Notes: generated by a model from the sequence alone, not told the origin. Shown: positions 1 through 9,306, counted from the stretch's first letter. The stretch: 22,308 nucleotides of DNA from Chara braunii (GCA_003427395.1 BFEA01000148.1:2806444-2828751); one strand, 5' to 3'. Translations and numbers: made by a program.

Positions 1-653
1 ACATATATTCCTTAGTATATATGAAAATCAAAACATTCATGCGCACTTCTTAGCGGCCTGGTGCGGGTTTGGTGGGTGGTGAAGCAAGATATGGATCCAA
101 GTGCAACGGGTTACCTTGTTTAAAAAAAAAAGAATAATATTCCGACTATTCGCTAGAAAAAAATATATTGATGCCCACTTCTTAGCTGCCACAATTTGGG
201 TTTTGTGTGTGGTGCAGCATGATGTGGAACCAAGCCCGAAGTGGGGGGTGGGGGTGCGCCCCCCCACCCCCTCCCCCCCACTACTTGAATGAAAAAAAAA
301 AAACATATATTCCTTAGTGTATATGAAAATCAACACATTCATGCGCACTCCATAGCGGTCCGGTACGGGTTTGATGGGTGGTGAAGCAAGATATGGATCC
401 AAGTACAACGAGAAGCCCCCCGCGTACCCTATTTTTTAAAAAAAAGAATAATATTCTCGACTATCGTTTAGAAAAAAAAACTGTTTATATGCACTTCTTA
501 GCTGCCGCATTATGTGCAACCAAGCCCGAAGTGGGGGGGGGGGTTGAATTAAAAAATATATATACATATATTTCTTAGTATATATGAAAATCAATACATT
601 CATGCGCACTTCTTAGTGGCCCGGTGCGGGTTTGATGGGTGATGAATCAAGAT
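1..653. repeat. Tandem repeat, three copies of a 260-300 bp unit
   Basis: The phrase acatatatt-ccttag followed by catgcgcac-ttcttag recurs at 1, 303 and 564, giving copy 1 (1-302), copy 2 (303-563, about 40 bp shorter) and a partial copy 3 (564 to about 653). Each full unit also holds an internal, more diverged half-repeat: the GCxCACTTCTTAGC(T/G)GCC phrase near 42, 173, 343, 490 and 603. Units end in G- or C-runs and A-rich tracts. No coding potential: ORFs here are shadows of the repeat and change frame between copies. The array directly precedes a Helitron-like terminus and may be its internal repeats. Confidence 0.85.
244..271. repeat. G/C-run inverted repeat (11-bp stem)
   Basis: GGGGGTGGGGG (244-254) can pair with CCCCCACCCCC (261-271) across a 6-nt loop, inside copy 1 of the tandem repeat. 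Copy 2 keeps only a G-run at the same place, so the C arm was gained in copy 1 or lost in copy 2. Confidence 0.6.
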
Positions 654-697
654 CTTGACACAATGTTCATGATTGACTAGCCTCTCTGCTCTTTTAC

Positions 698-733
698 GTG
701 CGGGCGTTGCCCGCACCGCGGACGCTAAGCTAG
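698..733 (+). mobile_element. Probable Helitron 3' terminus
   Basis: A perfect 8-bp hairpin (GTGCGGGC-GTT-GCCCGCAC, 698-716) is followed 13 nt later by CTAG (730-733) and then T (734). Helitron 3' ends are known to consist of a short GC-rich hairpin, about 10-12 nt of spacer and CTRR, inserted before a T. CTAA at 725-728 is an alternative end but is followed by G. The 5' end (TC after A) is not identified; it may lie in or left of the 1-653 repeat array. No Rep/helicase sequence is visible, so this would be a non-autonomous copy. The hairpin and CTAG are seen; the Helitron identity is inference. Confidence 0.45.
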
Positions 734-793
734 TTTATTATTAAATGTTTTGAGCCAGAGGCTGGCGACCTCACAATTCTACCCGGGTTGCTA

Positions 794-891
794 GAAAACA
801 GGTCCAGCGTCCTATTCGGGTAACCAGTCTGGAAAACAGGTCCAGAGTCCTCAGAAAACAGTCTACCAGCTGAAAACGAGGTCCAGCGTCC
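794..891. repeat. Short tandem repeats in LINE 3' tail
   Basis: GAAAACAGGTCCAGCGTCCT at 794 recurs with one or two changes at 832 and 872, and in part at 854. The copies are irregularly spaced (38, 22, 18 bp). They sit where the 3' UTR of the minus-strand LINE should be. Short 3' repeats are common at LINE ends and can be read by the polymerase during target-primed synthesis; whether these are is unknown. Confidence 0.7.
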
Positions 892-1073
892 TTTCCGAGG
901 GACTAGTTCTATAGTCTTTTTAGCAAGCCCTAGCAGAGTCTGCATGTGCCTGAGAATAATGTTTGTGTGCAGAACAAATAATACCCCTCTTGACAGTCTA
1001 TTGACTATCCGTGATCGAACTTTTAACCAAGGGTTTGGTTTCTGGCTGTTGCTGATTCTAAAAGAGTTTACTC

Positions 1074-1625
1074 TCAACTAACAGAATGTTCATCCCATAG
1101 AAGTCTAGAAAAATACACTTGGCCTGAGGCCAGTGATCCTGCCCATCTAAAAGGTTGTTCCCACAATTTGAGACTCTTTTTCTTCCTGAGTTCGACTAGT
1201 ATTAACAGGCAAACCGAATACCGAAATCGGTTACTGATAACATTCTGAGAGGTAGGTTTGGAGCAGAACCTTCTGTCCCTACGTGCTAGCCACAAAATCT
1301 TGAAAGCTATCACACAGAATTTGTAGGCCACAACCTTACCCTTCGTTACTGTAGTAACTCCAGATATCACAAAGTCTTGGGTCCATACATTAGAATCCCC
1401 GTAAGCTTTAAGCCATGTATCTTCTAGCCATTCCCAGAAACCTCTGGCCACCACACATTCCCACCATATGTGTGCAGAGGACTCCATCCTCGGGTAGAGG
1501 CAGTGGTCACAGAAGATACTTACCATCATGCCCTTTTCTGAACACCATTTTGCAGTGGGCACACATGAATGCATGTGCATCCACTGCAACCCTCCCACCT
1601 TGACCTCTATAATACCTACGATCAT
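1074..1625 (-). pseudogene. LINE C-terminal zinc-finger (zf-RVT-like) segment
   Basis: The 183-residue frame contains a CCHC cluster, FCDHCLYPRMESSAHIWWEC (residues about 38-57), the nucleic-acid-binding zinc finger found at the C terminus of many LINE RT proteins, followed by ARGFWEWLEDTWL, the usual Trp-rich helix. The remaining ~110 residues contain KILWLARRDRRF, resembling the ALW..R..R.. motif that follows the finger in relatives. Length and position at the 3' end of the element fit the family. The upstream linker ends at a stop at 1632 and is not in continuous frame with it. Confidence 0.75.
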
Positions 1626-1631
1626 CTGACA

Positions 1632-2552
1632 TTAGAAAGGTAACCACTTGTCCACAAATGTTAAAAAAGGCATAGCATTGAAACGCTTATTCCACGACAA
1701 ACATGATTGTGCTTTCAGAGAGGGAACTTCCGAATGTAGCTTGTACCCCAATTTAGGTCTGTAGTCACTGATTGAAATTTTGGTGGGTGTTGACACCCCA
1801 GAATCCAATGCCCATCCCACCTCGGATGAGTCTAGTCTGTTGTCCTCCAATTGTGTTGCCTGATCGAGAGCTTGGACCACCGAAGTCCCTTCTTGAGTGA
1901 GGAAAAAAAATACTTTGATAGACTTGCCCATACTGCATCTAGGGATGAGGGTGATGCCCCTTTTAACAAAGTTAGGTGGTTGTTCCTTGATCCAGACCTC
2001 CGCTTCAAGATCATTTCTGGCCTTTGAGTCTGTAATATGCAATATTCGTTCTGCTGATTGGGAGTCCGACCACCAGGTGTCCTCTAGTCAGTCTTCACTT
2101 TCAGTTTTCAGTAGTTCAAACCATGCTGGAGGAACAATCAAGATCAAAGTCTTCAGATGTGTAGGTATCCCTCGAAGGCCTCTGAGTTTATGCTTGAGGG
2201 CCTCTGCAGACTTCCATTCTCTCCAGTTCCGGTCCCAAATATGTTCCACCTTCCATATGCCTTTCTGGAGCCATTTGCGCCCGAAGTTACCTTTCCTTGA
2301 GAAAACGCTGAATACCGCCCCTAGTTCCCCTTGGATTGCAGGATTCTCAAAAAGGGGCATTGAGAGAATCCTTTCTGCTGACGCACATTCCTTAATCATG
2401 GTCGGTTGCATTTTGGACCATGCTTTGAGTATTGGGCCCAAGGTAGGAGAGTTAGTATTCTTAGCCAGTGAGGGAAAAAACAAACAGTCCCATAATGCTG
2501 AGCTGTCGGATAACATTCGGTAGTAAGGATCGAGATGGTTCATTGAATCCAA
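1632..2552 (-). pseudogene. LINE ORF2 linker between RT and zinc finger
   Basis: Two successive minus-strand frames (2552-2088, then 2042-1632) encode the connecting region of LINE ORF2. The first starts with LDPYYRMLSD and contains WSKMQPTM, NPAIQG and HIWDRNWREWKSAEALKHKL. That resembles the 'weak spacer, Ile/Trp-rich' linker that precedes the zinc finger in plant- and fungal-type LINEs. It ends near PPAWFELLK. The second frame ends in ISDYRPKLGYKLHSEVPSLK and WNKRFNAMPFL, which corresponds to the segment just before the zinc finger in relatives. The frame change near 2050-2090 and a stop near 1632 show decay. No catalytic role is known for this segment. Confidence 0.7.
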
Positions 2553-3148
2553 GGAGTGTCTTTTGGAAGAGTTAGTAGTCTAGTAACCCATTTCGTTAGT
2601 AGTGCTTTATTCTGCATCTCGGGGTCAATGATCCCAAGTCCCCCATCGTTCTTTTTCTCAATAATTTTCCACCAGGCTAGTTTGGATATGCATGAGGACA
2701 CTTCTGAGTCTCCCTTCCAGATGAATCTGGAGAGGAGTTGACGAATCAGTTAAGCTGAGGATTGAGATAGCTCTCAAAACAAAAGGATGTACCAGATTGT
2801 AGATAGGATCGAAACGTTAGCCACCATTGCCCGACCAAACAGTGATAAGAAGTTTTTCTTAGATTAGTGTGCACATAAATTCCTAATTCTTTCTTCTATA
2901 ATGACGTTTTGTGATTTGGAGCAGTCTGAAAAAGATATTAGAATGCCTAAGTACCTTTCTGAATCTGTGTTTGGGAGAACTCTGATGCCCCAGTCGATTG
3001 CCAATGGGCTACCGTCTGGGGTCATTGCAATAGATTTATGCCATCTGACCTTCATCTCAGATGCTGCCTCATATATCGTAAGACATTGTCTTAGCGCTTG
3101 AAGAGATTCCACAAAGTTTTCTGAAGGGATGGGAAAATGCATATATGA
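2553..3148 (-). pseudogene. LINE reverse transcriptase, post-catalytic and thumb region
   Basis: From 3148 downward the frame gives YMHFPIPSENFVESLQALRQ, the helix after RT motif C, followed by an EAASEMKVRWHKS segment, the RT motif D-like stretch common in LINEs, and SERYLGI (motif E region). After a shift near 2864, a second frame gives FIWKGDSE (about 2700-2725) and NDGGLGIIDPEMQNKALLTK (about 2602-2665), the conserved block that follows the thumb in many LINE polymerases. The F/Y-x-D-D catalytic pair should sit directly before YMHF but is missing because the element is cut at 3148. A one-base shift near 2550 leads into the next segment. The enzyme cannot be active. Confidence 0.85.
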
Positions 3149-3342
3149 CCCCTTGCGCCGCAATCTCTTGTCAGGGTTTTGGTTCTATCGTGCAAAGAAT
3201 CGGAAGAAAACACCTGCGGGGGGGTAAGGAAAACCACAGGCAGCGATGACAAAGTTGGGGGACTAGCGGGGGGGGGGGGGGGGGGGGAATGTAGGTTCAC
3301 TAGTAGATGAGCAGTGGAAGGGAGCCCCGGGAGTAGAGGCGG
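3149..3342. repeat. Satellite-derived fragment with rearranged edge
   Basis: Positions 3197-3342 match 21808-21951 at roughly 90 percent, including the CACTAGTAGATGAG and GGAGCCCCGGGAGTAGAGGC phrases. The G-run inside differs in length: 20 Gs at 3268-3287 against 13 at 21880-21892. To the left, 3174-3189 matches 22107-22122 directly, and 3149-3170 matches 22069-22090 exactly over 22 bp but in inverted orientation. The LINE remnant ends exactly where this inverted piece begins. Confidence 0.85.
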
Positions 3343-4490
3343 TGTCGAAAGGCACGGTGTCCCGGCCCTCCTCTGCGTACCAAGTCCCTGCTTGGTGCCC
3401 ATGGTCTGTAGGTGTGCTCTCTAACTGTGATTCCTTAGTACCCGGGCTGTACCTTGGCGTGGACGGGCCCTATTGGTGCCTTCCTCAACAAAAAGGTGCG
3501 CCACAGGGCTTTCCATTGGTCCACGCAGGCCCGACGCCCTGCTGCACAGCAGAGCACTACCGGTGTGTGGCCGTGGTAGCCGTCGGGCTCGCCCTGGGAC
3601 GCGGAGGTGAAAGGAATGACTCAGTCTTTTCAACTGCGCGCCAAGTGCCCCTCTAAACAGGCATGGGTTAGGTGCACGGGGCAAATGTCGTTATCGGGTA
3701 GAGAAGAACTTAGAAGAGGAAAGTAAAAAGAGAAAAGAAAATATGGAAAAGAAAATGAAAGTTAACCGTCAAGGCTTTGCAAAAACCTGAGTACTTATTT
3801 TAATTCGGGAGAGACCAGCGGTTCAGTTTCTGAGCCGCGGTCGCTATCCATTTAACCTGGCCTGCTTGGAGTCAAAAGGACCGTCTGGTCCTAATGGTTG
3901 TGATCCAGGCCAGGTACAGGGACGGGATATGCGTGACCCGTGTGGACGTCCCAACCTCGCACTGGACTCTAGTAGTTGTGTTTAAGGGTAGATGCAGTAG
4001 TGTCTGAGAAAGGAAAAGTGTGAAAAAGAAAGAAAGGGGGAAAAGGAAAATAAGAAAATAAAAATAAAAAGTGAAAAAGAAGGCAAAACACCTGATCAGC
4101 ACGTGGATCAGGGTCATTGCCTTAATCTGGAGTAATCCTGTGACGGTTGTCCACTGTATTGATTGAGTTTTTCTTTTCCTTTACTATTACTATTATTATT
4201 ACAATTATTATTATTTAACTTACCGATTTTCAGGTGCGACTTTTCCCTTTCTGGGTTTTGTCACATCGTAGGGGGAGGCTGACGGTTCGTTTTTATGAGT
4301 TACGAATACTGCCTAGCGGCCTAGGCTGTCGCGACCCCTCGTAAATCGCTTGTGCTAGGCCTGCCTGGCTGGGCGTCACGCGGGAGGGCTCCAAAAGAGG
4401 GGCGACCCGCGGCCGCATTGGTAGAAGGCCTATCACCCTCCCATGGAGGGTCATAAGCCCCCTCCTTGCCATCGGACACGGGTACCCAGT
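3343..4490. other. No gene seen; purine tracts, (ATT)n, possible old LTR
   Basis: No frame here reads like a known protein. Two A/G-rich tracts (about 3700-3770 and 4005-4085) create spurious Phe-rich minus ORFs. An imperfect (ATT)n run lies at about 4183-4216, and 4260-4490 is GC-rich. Some features recall the probable LTR at 17.8-19.5 kb: a GGGACGTCC core on the minus strand near 3942-3952, a CCTGGCCT...AAAGG...CTGG phrase near 3857-3890, an (ATT)n-then-CTGGGTTTTG order near 4180-4245, and GCATTGGTA at 4415. These likenesses are weak and may be chance. Confidence 0.4.
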
Positions 4491-4941
4491 AGAGCTAGGG
4501 CGATAGTGTGTCTTGAAGGGATAACTGTGTCTGTCGGTATCCCGTTATGGGATTATTCTTCTGATCGGAGGTCGTGTTCCAGGATTTAAGAGATTGCTGA
4601 CTACAGAGTGGGAACCACCGCCTGTGCACTAGCTGTTGGGATTTTGAATGTTCGAAATTATTATAAGAGTCCCCATTTAGTACGCGGGGATCACGGCCCC
4701 TCTGAGCTCTATAAAACAGGGGGCTGTTCCTTGTGAGGTGTATGTCATTGCCCCGCATGTACAAACAATGATAATGCGTTGGGGCTTCGATTCCTGATAG
4801 TCTGGACTTAGCCTGTCCGGTAGTCTCACGTGCTGTGCTAGCACGAATTGAGCGCTGAAACTGGCTACTAATGAGGAGGCGGCTATGGCGTGTCGGAATG
4901 GTTTGCGTGGCTATAGGCCGAGGCATATGAGGTAGTCCTGG

Positions 4942-5373
4942 ATGTGGGAGCACGGCGACGAGCAGGGGCCTATGGTTGAGACCATACTGACCTATGGGAA
5001 GACTACGGGAGAGGTGAGGTTGAAAATTAATGTCGGTGGTCATGGGGAACAAGAAATGAGAAGGGATGAGGGACTACAGGCAGCTATTACGGTGGCGCGC
5101 AACAGGGCCGAGCGGAGGTGCAGGCGAGATGGGGTGACTGCGAATATGCGGGTAACGGTCACCTACCATGAGGACGACTCGTCGACGGGGACTACAACCA
5201 GAGAAGTGCAGCACAACGAAAGGGACTCAGAGGGGGAGAGCGAAATGAGAGACCGTGAGGCGGATGTCCAGTCCTGGCATGGGCTGGACCAGATCCGCCG
5301 AAATCACCCATTGGCAGGCCCAGTAGAGGGTGGACTCGAGGTGAGTTCACGACAGGGAGAGGACCGGAGGTGA
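4942..5373 (+). CDS. Hypothetical ORF, 143 residues
   Basis: The longest plus-strand frame of this GC-rich stretch starts with ATG at 4942, six bases after an in-frame TAG (4933-4935). The first ~75 residues look protein-like, with alternating hydrophobic strands (VETILTYG, EVRLKINVGG, MRVTVTY) and an Arg-rich helix (ARNRAERRCRRDG). The rest is Asp/Glu/Arg-rich and low in complexity. I recognise no family. A 185-residue frame on the opposite strand (5052-4495) overlaps its first 111 bases and is equally unsupported. It may be a decayed element protein or a chance ORF in CpG-rich DNA. Confidence 0.2.
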   Translation: MWEHGDEQGPMVETILTYGKTTGEVRLKINVGGHGEQEMRRDEGLQAAITVARNRAERRCRRDGVTANMRVTVTYHEDDSSTGTTTREVQHNERDSEGESEMRDREADVQSWHGLDQIRRNHPLAGPVEGGLEVSSRQGEDRR

Positions 5374-5490
5374 GACAGACAGAAGTGGTGCGCGGGACAA
5401 AAGAAACCCGGGACTGGGGCATGGACGTGTGCGACAAGTGGACATCCCAGGGTGCGCGTGGAGAGAGAGGGTCGAAGAGAGTGCAAGGTG

Positions 5491-6063
5491 GTTGACGTCA
5501 ACGACTACTGGTACGTGTGTGTCTGAGGAGCTGACGTCAACTTTGACTTCCGCACACGGGAAGTGAAAGGGAAGAGACACATGTGCGGACAAAAGACCAA
5601 CGCGAGGCAACGGAGGACGAGAGCCGCTAGACGATCGAAAGAAAGGGGAGGTGAGGTCTGTGAGAGTAGTGGGTGTGCAGGACTCAGACACGACTAACGA
5701 CGCGAGAAAGTGTGAGGCTAAGCGAGGGGAGAGACAAGTGCGGTAGAGAGGCTGGGAATGTGGTCGTCAACCGGTTCCTTCTAACTCTCAGCGAGCCAGG
5801 TGTGCGAAGGACAAGTTAGCGAAAGAGGGAGACTTGGTGAGCAGGTGGGACGCGAGATTGCTGAGGGCAGCTGGCGTCAACTGCTGCCTCAGTGCTCATG
5901 CGACGTTCGTGTGTTTGCGGCAGTGACGAAAAGGGCGGGGAGAGAGTCTGAGGTCTGGGAGAGTAGTGAATGCAATTGATGTCAACGTGCGTGCATAGTA
6001 CGGAGGCGTGCTGTTGATGTCAACGCGTGCGCATGGTACAGAAAATGTGTGGCCGACGTCAAC
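5491..6063. repeat. Dispersed CRE-like motif (seven copies)
   Basis: The motif (G/C)TTGACGTCAAC or a one- or two-base variant occurs at 5491-5502 (perfect 12-bp palindrome GTTGACGTCAAC), 5531-5541, 5762-5771, 5871-5881, 5975-5986, 6013-6024 and 6052-6063. The last three lie 38-39 bp apart and share extra flank (GCGTGCGCATGGTA-like), so they are a degenerate tandem repeat. GACGTC/TGACGTCA is the known core bound by CRE/bZIP factors. Nothing here shows that binding occurs. Confidence 0.7.
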
Positions 6064-8174
6064 GCAAACGCATGGCAAAAGGTGGGACATTGTTGGTATT
6101 TGTGAGAGCTTGCTTTTGCCTCACTTTGGAGTAGAAAGGCGGGGCGAATGTGTGGTCTAGACTAGAGAGTGACCAACGACCGAGACGAGGGAATAAGGTG
6201 GTGAGTGACAACTGAGCGGCGCGTGACGAGAGTCTTGGGTGACCCGACCTCGAAGGACGAGCTAGCCTACGTGCTCTCAGGTGACAGACTATGAGGTTAG
6301 TTCCCCTCATGGGAATAGGCGGAACTGGAATGACGCGTCGGCGAACTCTGGCTTCGTCCATAATGACACTCCTTTAGGTCAAACGCTACCAAGAAGAATA
6401 GACGGTTGGGACGATGTCTGCGAAGGGCTAATGCCCCTTTGACGTGCTACGCACGAAAGACTGAACTGCTAAAGCTCATAATCCTTGCTTGCTTCTACTC
6501 TATTGATTTTTTTTGGACTACGGTCTCATTATCCCTCTTCATGAGACGATTTTGGATCTTGATGGCATTCCTGGTGACGATTTTTATTATTGGCGACACT
6601 TTCGATGTGGGCTGGATAGTGATTGGGGATGCCATAACAAAGGAACAGTGAATTGTGGGGGTCTCACCACTGGGTTTTGGGTGACTGTTTCTTTTAAGCA
6701 ATATTCAAGATGAACCCCTAATTAATGACAATGAGCAGAAAATAGTAAGTTTTCTCATGACTCTCCTTTGGCTATGCAAGTTATGTGGCTAATCAGGTGA
6801 AAACTCTTAATAAACTGGGGCTCTGACTAAGTTTTCATCAGAAACTGCTATGAGAAGAATGCCTGTTGAGACACCTGTCTGACCCGCTAATCAGTAGGAG
6901 GATTAGCCATTTAGGATGTATATGTGTATGGGAATGCTTCTGAAGTTGTTTATGTGAGTGTGAGAATTACGGGGTAAGTGATACGCGAGCAGGTGATTCT
7001 TGTACGAAACGTTAGTCGAACGAAATGCCGAGACAGTCTTAGATCTGAAGTCGTAACTGCAAGCATCTGTGCCAGTGCCGCGTGAGGGATGCCAACCTGT
7101 CTTGTGTTGAGCAGTTTTCACTCGACGCTCACAGCTGATGTTATCCGTTGTGGACATATAAGGTGTAACATGTGTCTGAACTGGATGTTACGATTATATT
7201 ACGAGACAGCCTTGGTGATTCTTGGGACAGTGAGTGGGCATGTGATCGTATCATGTCTGACGAAGTTCTATTACACCGTGATGGTTTGTGCAAAGATTGG
7301 GTTGACCTTGTCAGTTTTTGCGAACGGCAGAGTAATGAGTCGCCGGTCACTTGTGTAAGCAAACTCGAAGTGGGATTCTTGAGCTTAGTAACGCATCAAG
7401 TCGGGGGTTGACCCCCTTGACGGGTGCCGCAGGCTTAGCAATGCTGATTGCGTTGAATCGCGCTGCGAGAATACCATTTGAACTCACTACCTTATGGTGG
7501 TCGACTGATGTACGCTGGGAGAAAAAGGAAACAACTGAGAAATATAGCTTATTTGATTGTGAAATTTCTGCTAGACGGGGATTAATTGAACAATGATGAA
7601 TGATTAATTTGAGTGTGGGGCCCGTCAGTGGCCCATGCCTTTATGGGAGAGACTGCCGATCAAGGGCGAGTTTTAGCTTTCCGTTGGCTAGACTTACTAT
7701 ACTCAAAAGAAAGGGGAGGCGGGATTATTACCCTTGAAAAGTGATTGACCAATGAGCGACGAGGGTTATAACTTGAAAAAGCATTAACGGCTCCCGTGCG
7801 GGTTAATTTAGTGGGAGCGAGATCTAATGTTTTGATTTGTCCACTGAATATTACCCTTCAAACGTCAACCTATTTTTCTTTCCTATGGTGTTTGCCTCAC
7901 GTTAGAATCAATACTCAAAGGTGGACCCTTCGTTTAGTTACGTAAGAACATGATTCCGATGAGTCTAACTACATATTATGCATGTTATTGGTGAAACCAT
8001 CGTCAGGATTTAATTATCACTCAACCACTTTCCGCTGGTTCTCAGATGGTTATCAGCTGGTCCGTCAATCGAGTTTATTATAGGGAATCGGCTATCCCTT
8101 TGGATCAGAGAACCGATGCTGTCTATGTCTGGCTAAAACGCTCTGAGTCGAAGGATGTTACAATCCGACTCTCT
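6064..8174. other. No recognisable gene
   Basis: This 2.1 kb has only short, mutually overlapping ORFs, the longest near 80-90 residues (7089-7358 and 7351-7596, plus strand), with no familiar motif. A perfect GGGGG-TTGA-CCCCC hairpin lies at 7403-7416. Base composition shifts from GC-rich (before about 6360) to near-even after it, so a junction between unrelated sequences may lie near 6360. I see no repeats or element ends in it. Confidence 0.4.
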
Positions 8175-8262
8175 AGTTGGTCTGAAACAAGCGTTCAGTT
8201 GGTCTGAGCCAAACATTTAGTCAGTTTAAACCAAGTATTCATTTAGCTTCAAATCTAGTGAT
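8175..8262. repeat. 22-bp tandem repeat, about 3.5 copies
   Basis: Units at 8175-8196, 8197-8218 and 8219-8240 follow AGTTGGTCTGAxxCAAxCxTTC, with the third more diverged and a decayed fourth at 8241-8262. The array ends 75 bp before the ATG of the plus-strand ORF at 8337. Confidence 0.65.
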
Positions 8263-8336
8263 TACTCTGTCCTGAAACAGAACACCCCTCCCGCATGTAC
8301 CCTCGTGTGTGAATACTACTCAGTCACTTTCAAATA

Positions 8337-8600
8337 ATGGACTCGCGTAAGAGGGGAAACGATGACAAGCTGAGTGTGACTTGCACGTTGTACCAGAGCA
8401 AGGTTGAAGGTTGGGAAAATGGGTTAATTGAGAACTTTCATCGTCAAAAGCTGCTCATGATGGAACATGCTCTAACTTTGGTGGAAGATCAGACGATGAT
8501 AGAGTATACTTGCCACCTTTATGAATTGAATGGAAGGCTACACATCATCCTCTCATCAATAGGGTCTGTTGATGATGCAAATCTGTCTCTCAGTCCTTGA
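8337..8600 (+). pseudogene. Gag-associated domain 'E', copy 3 (plus strand)
   Basis: An 87-residue ORF starting with ATG. Residues 45-55, ALTLVEDQTMI, match the hallmark of two minus-strand ORFs nearby: ALPLITTQSII (9307-9513) and ALRTITDQTEI (9569-9859), pattern A-L-x-[LT]-[IV]-x-x-Q-[ST]-x-I. Residues 11-23, KLSVTCTLYQSKV, also align with QLTLGVVLEGRIIKV at the start of copy 1. The likeness continues for a few residues (EYTCHLY against AYTLYV). It lacks the C-terminal VSLARR motif of the other two, so it is truncated. It is the only member of this family on the plus strand, the same strand as the pol at 14-17.8 kb. Function unknown. Confidence 0.55.
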
Positions 8601-8625
8601 CCAATGTACTGATTTGATCCAGTGA

Positions 8626-9236
8626 TCATTTCTTATGAGAAACTGTGGGTATAGTTCTTACAATTGCAATTATTTCATCCCATATGAGAGGATAGTGTTG
8701 AGCTTGATTGAGAACAGTCTGCCTTTCGTTGACAGTAAAATTTGTCAGAAATATATGACATCTTTGAGCCTCGTCCAAATATGGAATTCTTCTTGCCGTT
8801 TGGATGAAAGTCTGAAGGAAAACATTGAAAGTGTCATACTTAGCTCTTCTGATGTTGAGTAAATCATTGGTTGTAGTTGAGACTGACTCCTTCTCAAATT
8901 TTTTTTTCATTCTCTCTTTGACTTCTTCCCATGTAGTGGCCCGTTCCATTAATTCCTGAACAGTCAATCTTGAGTCACTATCACAGTAAGATAGGAGGTG
9001 CTTAAGCCGTTGCTTATCTGTCTAGCCATAACTGAGACCAAATAATTCATATTCGTCCAGAAAATCATTCACTTGAGACCCTCTGAAAATGAAATTCTCA
9101 CGTCTGACCTCTTTGCTCTTGCAACGTCTGACCCTCCTTTTATAGTGTTAACTCTCTCGACAAATTCCCGTATAACCCCAACCAAGGCCTCTTCATTAGT
9201 TCCTGCATAAGAACTCGGTCTACCTTGTCCTGCCAT
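8626..9236 (-). pseudogene. gag: Ty3/gypsy-type Gag core
   Basis: ATG at 9236 gives MAGQGRPSSYAGTNEEALVG; after a frameshift near 9105 the product continues with IFRGSQVNDFLDEYELFGLS, a stop near 9025, then DKQRLKHLLSYCDSDSRLTV, TTWEEVKERMKKKFEKES and QTFIQTARRIPYLDEAQRC. This is the order of the retrotransposon Gag capsid-like domain: a FxG..V..FL..(Y/F)E opening, a helix ending in a small-residue segment, the W..(V/L)K..(M/L)...F helix, then a helical tail with RRIP. Gag is known to form the particle that packages element RNA. One shift and one stop make it inactive. No zinc knuckle is visible after it. It converges on the plus-strand E copy 3 and points away from the pol at 14 kb. Confidence 0.75.
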
Positions 9237-9306
9237 TTTGACCATAGACTCTCTCGGATACTTCCTTCTCTCTTTCTATCACTCTTGTCCTCTTCTTCCT
9301 TGCCCT

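Larger units (their letters stand above)
734..3148 (-). mobile_element. 5'-truncated LINE (non-LTR retrotransposon), 3' half
   Basis: Minus-strand frames from 3148 down to about 1074 read, in order, as the back half of a LINE ORF2: region after RT motif C, YLGI-type thumb, the FIWKG...GGLGIID block, a long linker and a C-terminal CCHC zinc finger, then a non-coding tail. The endonuclease and RT motifs up to the catalytic Asp-Asp are absent, which is the usual result of aborted target-primed reverse transcription. Frameshifts near 2864, 2550, 2050 and 1630 make it a pseudogene. It abuts the Helitron-like terminus on the left and satellite DNA on the right. No poly-A or clear target-site duplication was found. 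Confidence 0.85.

Noticed and set aside
37-578. Several ORFs of 60-120 residues on both strands
   Set aside because: They are translations of the tandem repeat and its A-, G- and C-runs, and the frame changes between copies.
1-653. CRISPR-like array
   Set aside because: Units are 260-300 bp with no short direct repeat and unique spacer pattern, and there are no cas genes.
3872-4117. Phe/Leu-rich minus-strand ORF resembling a membrane protein
   Set aside because: It is only the complement of an A/G-rich tract; the hydrophobic look comes from TTT and CTT codons.
4770-4800. T-arm-like GCTTCGATTCC near 4784, possible tRNA
   Set aside because: No matching acceptor, D-arm or anticodon arm can be folded around it.
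4495-5052. 185-residue minus-strand ORF
   Set aside because: Composition rich in His/Pro/Arg/Ser without motif or periodic structure; overlaps a more protein-like plus-strand frame and CpG-rich DNA where stops are rare.
5192-6361. Ser/Pro/Arg-rich minus-strand ORFs
   Set aside because: Shadows of GC-rich, repeat-bearing DNA; each overlaps others in different frames, with no conserved segment.
6406-6713. Overlapping plus-strand ORFs, one hydrophobic (81 residues)
   Set aside because: Two overlapping frames look equally good, and no promoter, motif or neighbour supports either.
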